DNA of 64,000 nt from Egibacter rhizosphaerae (lineage in GTDB: Bacteria > Actinomycetota > Nitriliruptoria > Euzebyales > Egibacteraceae), in assembly GCF_004322855.1 (NCBI RefSeq), contig NZ_CP036402.1, positions 4,372,001 to 4,436,000 of the forward strand, given 5' to 3'. Each line of letters opens with the position of its first letter. Position 1 is the stretch's first letter. The notes beneath the pieces were generated by a model. It did no database searches. It was not told the DNA's origin and saw only the letters and a program-made list of their open reading frames with translations. The position numbers were made by a program, and so were the translations under genes. Shown in pieces: positions 52,123-59,517 of the stretch.

Positions 52123-52569
52123 CTACCACCACGGGCGCGGTTCGTGGGTGCCGTGGCCCCGCCGTCCTCCCGGCGCGGGGTCGTTCGCGGCGAGGTCGTC
52201 CGATCCCAGCGGGCGTAGCCGTAGATCCAGCCAGAGCAGCAGACCCACCGCCACGGGGTACCCGACGATCGGGATCACGAGCACGACCGCCGCCGCCGAG
52301 GCCGCGAGGCCCAGGATCGGGACGTCGGGCGCGGTCGCGATCGCCACGGTCAGGAGCACGATGGCCAGCAGCCCGATGGTGGCCAGCAGCACGGCGAGTG
52401 CGACGGCGCTGTGGTGCCCGCGCTCGCGGCGCAACGGGAGACCGCACGACGTGCAGCGCGCGACCAGGAGCACCACACGACGGCGCAGCCGCACGCCACA
52501 GAGCGGGCAGCGGCCCCGGACCGCTCGCCAGAGCCCGTGATGCCCGTCGTCGTCGGCCACGCCGGTCAC
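52123..52569 (-). CDS. DUF983-like zinc-ribbon membrane protein
   Basis: A 148-residue protein with the layout of DUF983: CPLCGVRL and CTSCGLPLRRERG form paired CxxC knuckles near 19-45, two or three transmembrane helices follow (about 50-105), and YPVAVGLLLWLDLRLRPL parallels the conserved C-terminal YPLSKQLWLWVDLL of the DUF983 gene at 21496-21963. The GTG start overlaps the stop of the upstream membrane-protein gene by 4 nt. The family assignment rests on this internal comparison; function unknown. Confidence 0.68.
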   Translation of the reverse strand: MTGVADDDGHHGLWRAVRGRCPLCGVRLRRRVVLLVARCTSCGLPLRRERGHHSAVALAVLLATIGLLAIVLLTVAIATAPDVPILGLAASAAAVVLVIPIVGYPVAVGLLLWLDLRLRPLGSDDLAANDPAPGGRRGHGTHEPRPWW

Positions 52570-53291
52570 CCCATCAGCGTGACGACGGCGCTGCTGAGGA
52601 CGAGGACCATCACGGCCACTGCGGCGATCAGGAGCGGGATGGCCGGGCGTCGGCGCTGAGCGATGCGCGCCCCGCCCCAGACCGCGACCGCGGCGGCGAG
52701 GATGATGAGCTGCTCGTTGAACAGCGCGAGAGGGGCGAGCGTGGGGTCGACCTGCCACCGCCATACGCTCCACAGGACCAGGCTCCACACGATGGTGACC
52801 GTGAGATAGGCGACCGCGGTGATGGCGAGCGTGCGTTGGCCTCGCGACTCGGTGACGCTCTCGACGAGCAGGGCGGAGGGCAGGCCGGTCGCCGCCATCG
52901 TGACGCCGGCGGCGAGGGTGGCCACGGGCCCCCAGGTCGCCGTGGTGCCGGCGGTCAGCAGACCCGTGAACTCGACCAGGGCCACGATCCCGACCGCGAA
53001 CGCGCTGCCGGCGACCGCGTCGAGGGCCGCGCTGCGGATCCCGCCAATCCGAGGGGCGCCCCACGTCCCGCCGCCGCGGTCGGGGTCCCGTCGCTTCGTG
53101 GCGCGTCCGGGGCCGCTGGCGGACGGCTTGGGGCGGGCGGGGCCACCCGCACGGCTGGGGACGCCGCGCTGTCGCCGTGAGAGACCGCGACTCGGCGTCG
53201 CGTGGGGCTTCTTGCCGGGTTCGTTGGCACGCGCAGCGGCGTGTCGCATGTCGCCACCGGTAGCGGAGGGATCGCGGGAGGTTGCGCGCAT
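52566..53291 (-). CDS. Membrane protein of unknown function
   Basis: A 241-residue protein. Residues 1-75 are basic, Arg/Pro/Gly-rich and probably disordered and cytoplasmic; residues about 85-240 contain five hydrophobic helices, starting AALDAVAGSAFAVGIVALVE and ending VAVMVLVLSSAVVTLMG. I recognise no family. GGGAGGA sits very near the ATG at 53291; a start at 53249 is possible. It is coupled by a 4-nt overlap to the DUF983-like gene and may be its partner. Upstream is the copA gene end with a tandem repeat. Confidence 0.7.
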   Translation of the reverse strand: MRATSRDPSATGGDMRHAAARANEPGKKPHATPSRGLSRRQRGVPSRAGGPARPKPSASGPGRATKRRDPDRGGGTWGAPRIGGIRSAALDAVAGSAFAVGIVALVEFTGLLTAGTTATWGPVATLAAGVTMAATGLPSALLVESVTESRGQRTLAITAVAYLTVTIVWSLVLWSVWRWQVDPTLAPLALFNEQLIILAAAVAVWGGARIAQRRRPAIPLLIAAVAVMVLVLSSAVVTLMG

Positions 53292-53337
53292 CGTCCTCCC
53301 AGGATCGCACGCGGCACGCCGGATGCCCCGCGCTACC

Positions 53338-53389
53338 CCGTCGAGCGGACGAACCGCCTCACGCCGTCGAGTGGACGAACCGCGTCACC
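53338..53389. repeat. Two tandem 26-bp repeats at the copA 3' end
   Basis: Copies at 53338-53363 and 53364-53389 share 23 of 26 bases (CCGTCGAG, GGACGAACCGC, TCAC). The second copy includes the copA stop codon (53385-53387), so the duplication spans the gene end. Confidence 0.75.
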
Positions 53390-55658
53390 CCGTGAATCGG
53401 CGAAGCCGCAGCGCGTTGGCGACCACCGACACCGACGACAGCGCCATGGCGGCTCCCGCGATCAGCGGGTTGAGCAGTCCCACGGCGGCCAGCGGGATCG
53501 CGGCGGTGTTGTAGCCGAACGCCCACCCCAGGTTCTGGGCGATCGTGCGGTAAGTGCGGCGCGACAGGCGGATGGCGGCCGGGACCCCCGCGAGGTCCCC
53601 GCGCAGCAGGGTGAGGTCGCCCGACTCGATCGCGACGTCGGTGCCCGTGCCGATCGCGATGCCCAGGTCGGCCTGCACCAGCGCGGGGGCGTCGTTGACA
53701 CCGTCGCCGACCATCGCGACGCGCTCCCCGGCGCCCTGCAGGGACGCGATCTCGGCGACCTTGTCCTGGGGCAGCACCTCGGCGAGCACCCGATCGATGC
53801 CGACCTGCCCGGCGACGGCCTCCGCGGTGCGCGACTGGTCGCCGGTGATCATCACGACGTCGAGGTCGAGCTCGCGCAGTGCCCGGATCGCTTCGGCGGC
53901 CCCGTCCTTGAGGGTGTCGGCGACGCCGATGACGCCGCGGGCCTCGCCGTCCCAGCCCACGAGGACGGCGGTCTGGCCGGTGGCCTCGAGCCGGTCCATG
54001 GCCTCCTCGAGCGGCTCGTCGACGCCGAGGCCCGCCTCGGCCATGAGCTTGCGCCGGCCCACCCAGACCTGGGTCCCCTCCGCCGGGCCACCGGCGATCC
54101 GCCCGTCGAGCCGAGCCGTGACCCCGTAGCCGGCACGAGCGTCGAAGTCGCGCACCGCCGCCGTCGCCACGCCGCGCGACTGGGCGGCGTCGCTGATCGC
54201 TGCGCCGATCGGGTGCTCGCTGGAGGCCTCGACCGCAGCGGCGACGCCCAGCACGGCCTCCTCCTCGCCCGACGTGGCCACGACCTCCTGGACCGCCATT
54301 CGTCCGGTGGTGAGGGTTCCCGTCTTGTCGAGAACCACGGTGGTGATGCGGCGTGTCTGCTCGAGGACCTCGACCGACTTGATGAGGATGCCGAGGTCGG
54401 CGCCGCGGCCCGTGCCGACCATGATCGCCGTGGGGGTGGCGAGTCCGAGCGCGCAGGGGCACGCGATGATGAGCACGGCCACGGCCGCGATGAGCCCGCC
54501 GACCGGGTTCGCGGCCACCAGCCACCACGCGCCGAACGTCAACGCGGCCACGACGATGACGGCCGGCACGAACACCGCCGAGATGCGGTCGGCGAGCCGC
54601 TGCACCGGCGCCTTTCCGGCCTGCGCCTCGGTGACGAGCCGGGTGATCTGCGCGAGCGCGGTGTCGCTGCCGACGGCGGTGGCCTCGATCTCGAGTGCCC
54701 CGCTCGTGTTCAGCGTCGCGCTCGCCACGCGATCGCCGGGGTGCTTGTCGACCGGGACGGACTCGCCCGTGAGCATCGACTCGTCGACCGCGGACGCGCC
54801 GTCGACGACCGTGCCGTCGGTCGGGACCTTCTCGCCCGGCCGCACGCGCAGGCGGTCGCCCACCGCCACCTGCTCGGCGGGCACGAGCTCCTCGCGACCG
54901 TCCGGGGTGACGCGTCGCGCCTCCTTCGCGCCCAGTTCGGCGAGGGCGCGCAGGGCGGAGCCGGCCCGCGACTTCGCGCGCGCCTCGAAGTACCGCCCCA
55001 GGGCGAGGAACGCGACGATCCCCGCGGCGACCTCGAAGTAGAGCTCCCCACCCCCGGTCACGAGCTCGACGCTCGAGAACCCGAACGCGGCGAGGGTCCC
55101 GATCGCGATGAGCGTGTCCATGTTGGCGGTCAGGTGGCGCGCCCGGCGTGCCGCCTCGACGATGAACGGCCAGCCCGCCCAGAACTGGACCGGGACCGTC
55201 AGCCCTGCGACGGTCCATTGCAGCGCCGGGCTCGCCTCGAGGGCGGCCATGAAGCCCATCGAGATCACGACGACCACGGCGGCGAGGGGGAGCGCGACCG
55301 CCGCGCGCAGGCGCCAGTAGCGTGCGAGCTCGGCCTCGTGGTCCGCTGCGGAGCCCTCGTGCTCGCCGTCCCCCTCGGGAGCCGTCCCGCCGGTCGGGTC
55401 GAGCTCGTAGCCGATCCGCTCCACGGCGTCGGCCAGCTGCGCGGTGTCCACCGGCCCGTCGAGACTGACGTGCGCGAGGCCGGTGGCGTAGTTCACGTCC
55501 GCCCGGGCGATGCCGTCCTGCCGCTCGAGGATCCGCTGGACTCGTGCAGCGCACGAGCCGCAGGTCATCCCGCGGACGGGGAGGTCCAGCGCGTCGCCGG
55601 CCCCGTCGGGGGCCGCGTCGTGGCCCTGTGACGTGGGCGACGGGGGAGTGGGCGTCAT
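53385..55658 (-). CDS. copA: Copper-exporting P-type ATPase
   Basis: A 757-residue P1B-1 ATPase exporting Cu(I). One N-terminal HMA domain has GMTCGSC (Cys33 and Cys36); membrane metal site CPC is Cys400-Pro-Cys402; the phosphorylated Asp444 is in [13 protein letters not shown], a catalytic HP motif (SEHPIG), and [10 protein letters not shown] are present; helix 8 [14 protein letters not shown] carries the MxxSS copper signature. GGAGG lies 5 nt before the ATG. It is divergent from csoR across a CsoR-type operator, so it should be derepressed by copper. Confidence 0.95.
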   Translation of the reverse strand: MTPTPPSPTSQGHDAAPDGAGDALDLPVRGMTCGSCAARVQRILERQDGIARADVNYATGLAHVSLDGPVDTAQLADAVERIGYELDPTGGTAPEGDGEHEGSAADHEAELARYWRLRAAVALPLAAVVVVISMGFMAALEASPALQWTVAGLTVPVQFWAGWPFIVEAARRARHLTANMDTLIAIGTLAAFGFSSVELVTGGGELYFEVAAGIVAFLALGRYFEARAKSRAGSALRALAELGAKEARRVTPDGREELVPAEQVAVGDRLRVRPGEKVPTDGTVVDGASAVDESMLTGESVPVDKHPGDRVASATLNTSGALEIEATAVGSDTALAQITRLVTEAQAGKAPVQRLADRISAVFVPAVIVVAALTFGAWWLVAANPVGGLIAAVAVLIIACPCALGLATPTAIMVGTGRGADLGILIKSVEVLEQTRRITTVVLDKTGTLTTGRMAVQEVVATSGEEEAVLGVAAAVEASSEHPIGAAISDAAQSRGVATAAVRDFDARAGYGVTARLDGRIAGGPAEGTQVWVGRRKLMAEAGLGVDEPLEEAMDRLEATGQTAVLVGWDGEARGVIGVADTLKDGAAEAIRALRELDLDVVMITGDQSRTAEAVAGQVGIDRVLAEVLPQDKVAEIASLQGAGERVAMVGDGVNDAPALVQADLGIAIGTGTDVAIESGDLTLLRGDLAGVPAAIRLSRRTYRTIAQNLGWAFGYNTAAIPLAAVGLLNPLIAGAAMALSSVSVVANALRLRRFTG

Positions 55659-55710
55659 CGGATCCTCCAGGGTGGCCGTGCCAGCATGCGTGGGGACGGG
55701 TGCTGCCGCC

Positions 55711-55740
55711 AGTCTACCCGCTACCCCTTTGGGGTATCAT
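55711..55740. promoter_or_regulatory. Overlapping divergent copA/csoR promoter elements
   Basis: For csoR (plus strand) the -10 is TATCAT (55735-55740), five of six to consensus. For copA (minus strand) TAGACT (55716-55711) is a -10, with ATGATA (55740-55735) as a -35 at 18 nt. The two face-to-face promoters share the operator between them, so one bound repressor would block both. Confidence 0.5.
55722..55736. promoter_or_regulatory. CsoR operator
   Basis: TACCCCTTTGGGGTA is a 6-3-6 perfect inverted repeat in the copA-csoR intergenic region. It fits the GC-tract palindrome typical of CsoR sites (TACCCC ... GGGGTA) and overlaps promoter elements of both genes. Confidence 0.8.
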
Positions 55741-55798
55741 TCACGGAAGCAGTGCCCACCGGGATCGGCGAGTTCGACGAGGAAGGGAGCGCGACCGG

Positions 55799-56083
55799 AT
55801 GCGTGGCTACGAGGTGTCGAAGGACGACTATCTGGCCCGGCTGAAGCGGATCGAAGGGCAGGTCCGAGGCCTGCAGCGCATGATCGAGGAGGACACCTAC
55901 TGCATCGACGTGCTCACGCAGGTGTCCGCGGCGACCAGCGCGTTGCGGGGTGTGGCGCTCGGGCTGCTGGACGAGCACGTGCGCCACTGCGTCGCGAATG
56001 CCGCCCAGGGCGAGGACGGCCAGAGCGCCGACGCGATGGTGACCGAGGCGAGCGCGGCGATCGAGCGGTTGGTGCGCAGCTGA
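55799..56083 (+). CDS. csoR: Copper-sensing transcriptional repressor
   Basis: A 94-residue CsoR/RcnR-family helical repressor. The Cu(I) ligands fall at Cys35, His60 and Cys64, with the same 25- and 4-residue spacing as Cys36-His61-Cys65 of M. tuberculosis CsoR; LARLKRIEGQVRGLQRMIEE is the DNA-binding family signature. Binding Cu(I) releases it from the operator upstream and turns on copA. The ATG at 55799 has GGAAGGGAG rather far upstream (about 11 nt). It is divergent from copA. Confidence 0.94.
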   Translation: MRGYEVSKDDYLARLKRIEGQVRGLQRMIEEDTYCIDVLTQVSAATSALRGVALGLLDEHVRHCVANAAQGEDGQSADAMVTEASAAIERLVRS

Positions 56084-56195
56084 CCGGCCCGGTCGCGGCG
56101 TGCGCGGGGAGGACGTGTTCGCGGTTGTGCTTAAACGGGGGAGGTGCCGCTGACGTTGAGCCCAGGGCTGGTGGTTTGCCGGCCGAGGGGGTGAG

Positions 56196-57530
56196 GTGAC
56201 CAGTACGAGAGGCGGGAATCGTCCGCCAGCGGCCGGGCGACGGACCGCGGTGGCTCGCGCCGTGCACCGCGCCGCCGGCGCGGGTTCCATCATCTCGGTG
56301 TGGTGGGCCGTCGGGGCCGTCGTGGGCATGGTCGTGCTCTCGTGGGGCGCGAGCTGGCTGCTGGGCGGGGCGGCGCGCGTCGTGCCGCACTGGTACTACT
56401 TCCCGGTCCTGTTCGCCGCCCTGCGGTTCGGGCACGTCGGTGCGCTGGTGGTGGCCCTCGCGTCGGGGTTGCTCGCGGGCCCCCTGACGCCGGAGTTGGT
56501 CGGTGAGGGCACCGCCCAGAACCCCTCGGAATGGCTGACCCGGACCGTCTTCTTCGTCGCGGTCGGCCAGGTCGCGGCCCTGCTCGTGCAGCCGTCCCTT
56601 CCGTCCCTGACGGCCGACGTGCGTCGGCGCCGCACCGAGCGCAGCATCCGAGGCGCCCTGGCTCGCGGGGAGTTCGAACTGCACTTCCAGCCGGTCCTCT
56701 CGGTGGCCCACGGGGAGACGGTCGGCGCGGAGGCGCTGATCCGGTGGCGTGACCCCCAACGGGGGCTCTTGCCCGCGGGTGCGTTCATGCCCGAGGTCGA
56801 GCGGACGGAGACCATCCACGAGGTGGGCGCGTGGGTGCTGCGGGAGGCCTGTGCACACGCGGCAGCGTGGCCCGACGACCGGGCATGGGTCGCGGTGAAC
56901 CTCTCGGGGGCCGAGCTCGACTCCCCTGATCTGCCCCGACGCGTCGCGAGCACGCTCGAGCGCACCGGGTTGCCCCCGGCCCGCCTGTGCATCGAGATCA
57001 CCGAGACCGTCCTGGTCGAAGACTTCGAAGGCTCGCGGCAACGGTTGGACGAGCTCGCGGGCACGGGGGTTCGCGTCGCGATCGACGACTTCGGCACCGG
57101 CTTCTCCTCGCTCGCCTACGCGCACCGGTTCCCCGCGGACGTGCTCAAGATCGACCGCAGCTTCGTCGCAGCCCTGGAGACCGATCCCCAGGGTGGTGCC
57201 ATGGTCGGCAGCATCGTGATACTCGCGCGCACCCTCGGGATGCGCACGATCGCCGAGGGCGTCGAGACGCAGGTCCAGCAGCATCGGCTGCCGGAGCTCG
57301 GCTGTGACATGGCCCAGGGCTACCACTACCACCGGCCGATGCCCGCCGGCGACCTGGACGTATTGCTGCGCGCCCAGCAGTTCCACCGCAACGACGCGGA
57401 GGGCGCGGCGGAGCCCGGCGGGGTTGGCGCGGGCGACAGGGCTGACGGGGTTGACGGCACCGACCGGATCGGGGAGGCCGATGAGGCCGACCGGGAGGAT
57501 CCAGTCGGTCGCACGCCACGTCGCCGCTGA
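56196..57530 (+). CDS. Membrane-anchored EAL-domain c-di-GMP phosphodiesterase
   Basis: A 444-residue protein with three hydrophobic helices (about 32-58, 65-92 and 112-132) followed by an EAL domain (about 145-395). The catalytic pieces are all present: EALIRW, NLSGAELD, EITETVLVED, DDFGTGFSSLAY, KIDRSFV and EGVETQVQQ, so hydrolysis of cyclic di-GMP to pGpG is expected. No GGDEF domain accompanies it. A Gly/Asp/Glu-rich tail (about 400-444) is probably disordered. It begins with GTG. It stands alone between csoR and the IclR gene and is followed by short repeats. Confidence 0.9.
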   Translation: MTSTRGGNRPPAAGRRTAVARAVHRAAGAGSIISVWWAVGAVVGMVVLSWGASWLLGGAARVVPHWYYFPVLFAALRFGHVGALVVALASGLLAGPLTPELVGEGTAQNPSEWLTRTVFFVAVGQVAALLVQPSLPSLTADVRRRRTERSIRGALARGEFELHFQPVLSVAHGETVGAEALIRWRDPQRGLLPAGAFMPEVERTETIHEVGAWVLREACAHAAAWPDDRAWVAVNLSGAELDSPDLPRRVASTLERTGLPPARLCIEITETVLVEDFEGSRQRLDELAGTGVRVAIDDFGTGFSSLAYAHRFPADVLKIDRSFVAALETDPQGGAMVGSIVILARTLGMRTIAEGVETQVQQHRLPELGCDMAQGYHYHRPMPAGDLDVLLRAQQFHRNDAEGAAEPGGVGAGDRADGVDGTDRIGEADEADREDPVGRTPRRR

Positions 57531-57565
57531 TCGAGCGGGCCGGCCTGCCTGTCCGGCCAACCTCC

Positions 57566-57606
57566 CGATCGGGCCAAACCTGGCGATCGGGCCAAACCCG
57601 CCGATC
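57566..57606. repeat. Short 18-bp tandem repeats after the EAL gene
   Basis: CGATCGGGCCAAACCTG (57566) and CGATCGGGCCAAACCCG (57584) follow each other with an 18-bp period, and a third partial unit begins at 57602. A degenerate earlier unit (GGCCAACCT) lies at about 57556. Confidence 0.7.
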
Positions 57607-57639
57607 TTGTTCGTCCTTTGTCCACGTGCTGCGCGGAGG

Positions 57640-57675
57640 TTGTGCAGTATCTGGATCCATGTGCATACTGTGCAC
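57640..57675 (+). promoter_or_regulatory. Promoter/operator candidate at the IclR gene
   Basis: CAGTAT (57645-57650) and ATACTG (57665-57670) are inverted repeats 14 nt apart, and GTGCA (57661-57665) with TGCAC (57671-57675) forms a second, 5-nt-spaced palindrome ending one base before the ATG at 57677. TTGTGC (57640-57645) and CATACT (57664-57669) at 18-nt spacing could be -35 and -10, giving a leaderless mRNA under autoregulation by IclR. Confidence 0.4.
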
Positions 57676-57676
57676 C

Positions 57677-58444
57677 ATGCTTCAGACGGCCGACCGCGTG
57701 CTGCAGATCCTCGCCCGGTTCGACGCGGACCGGGAGGTCATGAGCACGGCCGAGATCTCCGAGGCGTTCGGGCTGCACCGCAGCACGGCCTCGCGGCTGA
57801 CCAGCACGCTCACCGGTCGCGGATTCCTCGAGGGATCGCCGGCCGCGCTGCGGCTCGGCCCGGAGGTGGGGCGACTCGGCTGGCTCGTCGTCGGCAATCG
57901 CCTGGATGCGCTCAGCGCCGCCTGGGAGGTCATGGAGCAGCTCGCGGCCGACTGTCGGGAGACCGTCACGCTGTCGGTGCTCGACCGGTGGGAGGCGGTA
58001 AGCCTCGTCCAGGCCGATGGCCCGCACATCATCGGCATCGGGTCGTGGACGGGGCGGCGCACCCCGAGCCACTGCACCGCCGACGGCAAGGTGCTGATGG
58101 CGTTCGACGAGGAGCTCGAGCTCCCGGCCGAGCCGCTCGTGGCGTACACCGACCGGACCGTCACCGACCCCGGGGAACTTGCCCGGGAGCTCGCCGCGAT
58201 CCGCGAGGCGGGCTGGGGTCGCGCCGTCGGTGAGGTCGAGGACGGCCTGCACGGGGCGTCCGCCCCCGTCCGGGACCCCAGCGGCCGATGCCGCGCCGCG
58301 ATCGTCGTCTCGGGACCGTCCTACCGCATGCCACCCGAGCGCCTGGAGGAGCTCGGCGAGCGCTGTATCCAAGCCGCGGAGCGACTGCGGGCCCACGCGC
58401 CCGCCATCGGCCTGTCCGGGGTCCCCCGGGCACCGGTCGCGTAA
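57677..58444 (+). CDS. IclR-family transcriptional regulator
   Basis: A 255-residue one-component regulator. Winged helix-turn-helix at about 5-60 (MLQTADRVLQILARF, MSTAEISEAFGLHRSTASRL, LTGRGFLE) and an IclR effector domain at about 75-245 (TVTLSVLDRWEAVSLVQ, TPSHCTADGKVLMAF, GRAVGEVEDGLHGASAPVRD). ATG at 57677 gives the usual IclR beginning; an in-frame ATG six codons earlier is possible. No Shine-Dalgarno precedes 57677. It lies 60 nt upstream of the binding-protein and PHP-hydrolase genes on the same strand and probably controls them. Confidence 0.92.
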   Translation: MLQTADRVLQILARFDADREVMSTAEISEAFGLHRSTASRLTSTLTGRGFLEGSPAALRLGPEVGRLGWLVVGNRLDALSAAWEVMEQLAADCRETVTLSVLDRWEAVSLVQADGPHIIGIGSWTGRRTPSHCTADGKVLMAFDEELELPAEPLVAYTDRTVTDPGELARELAAIREAGWGRAVGEVEDGLHGASAPVRDPSGRCRAAIVVSGPSYRMPPERLEELGERCIQAAERLRAHAPAIGLSGVPRAPVA

Positions 58445-58504
58445 GCCCCGTCGCGGGATCCGCCCGTCGCGGGTTGCCCCGATCCGATCAGGGAGTGAGA
58501 CGCC

Positions 58505-59470
58505 ATGCGTGGCGACCGTTCGATGTCCTGTCCGACCCGCCGGTCCCGGCGCCGCGGTGCATCCGTCGCGCTGTTCGCCGCCGCGGTCCTCGGCCTCGCC
58601 GCCTGTGACGAGGCCGGCGGTGAGGAACGCGAGACGACCTTCGCCGTCCAGGCGTGGCCGGAGTTGGTCATGACCACCCAGGTCGTCGAGGAGATCCTCG
58701 GCGAGATGGGGTACACGACCGAGACCGACGACATGAGCGTCGAGGTCACCGCCGAGGCCCTGGACACCGACGACGTGGACGTCTACCTCGGCAACTGGTG
58801 GCCGAGCCAGGAACCGACCTTCGGTGAGCGCATCGAGGACGACGAGGTCGACGTCGTCGGCACGTACCTCGAGGGCACGGAGTACCAGCCGGCGGTGCCG
58901 GCCTACGTCGCCGACGCCGGCGTCACCTCGTTCGCCGACCTTGACGACCATGCCGACGAGTTCGACCGCACGATCTACGGCATCGAGGCCGGTGCGCCCG
59001 GCAACGAGACCATCATGGACGCGATCGACGACGACGCGTACGGCCTCGGCGACTGGGAGCTGGTCGAGAGCAGCACCCCCGGCATGCTCGCCGAGCTCGA
59101 GAGCGTCTACGACGAGGAGGAGTGGATCGTCTTCCTCGGGTGGACCCCGCACTGGATGACCGTCGAGTACGACCTCACCTTCCTCGAGGATCCCGAGGAC
59201 GTCTGGCCCGGGGCCGGGGAGGTCCGCGCGGTCACCCGGAGCGGGCTCGAGGACGAGGACCCCGACCTCGTGCGGCTCCTGTCCCAGCTCGAGACCGAGA
59301 TCGAGACCCAGTCGGACTGGATCCACGAGCTCGAGCAGGAGGAACGCGCCGAGGAGGAGGTCGCGCGAGAGTGGCTCGGCGAGAACCCCGACATCGTCGA
59401 GGGATGGCTCGAGGGCGTCGAGACCGCCGACGGCGAGGACGCGGCCGAGGTCGTCCCCGACGCGTTCTAG
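58505..59470 (+). CDS. Glycine-betaine/choline-type ABC substrate-binding lipoprotein
   Basis: A 321-residue OpuAC/ProX-family binding protein. After a basic n-region and hydrophobic stretch the lipobox is LAAC (Cys near 34). The mature part has VYLGNWWPSQEPTFGE and FLGWTPHWM, the aromatic-rich segments that build the cation cage for trimethylammonium ligands in this family. It is notably acidic throughout, with a Glu-rich coiled stretch (about 255-285). GGGAG lies 9 nt before the ATG. No permease or ATPase gene is adjacent, so it must use distant partners or work as a stand-alone receptor; it is followed 47 nt later by the PHP-hydrolase gene. Confidence 0.88.
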   Translation: MRGDRSMSCPTRRSRRRGASVALFAAAVLGLAACDEAGGEERETTFAVQAWPELVMTTQVVEEILGEMGYTTETDDMSVEVTAEALDTDDVDVYLGNWWPSQEPTFGERIEDDEVDVVGTYLEGTEYQPAVPAYVADAGVTSFADLDDHADEFDRTIYGIEAGAPGNETIMDAIDDDAYGLGDWELVESSTPGMLAELESVYDEEEWIVFLGWTPHWMTVEYDLTFLEDPEDVWPGAGEVRAVTRSGLEDEDPDLVRLLSQLETEIETQSDWIHELEQEERAEEEVAREWLGENPDIVEGWLEGVETADGEDAAEVVPDAF

Positions 59471-59517
59471 GCGCCTCCACCCGCACCCGCCCGACGACCG
59501 GCCTTCATGGAGTCTCG

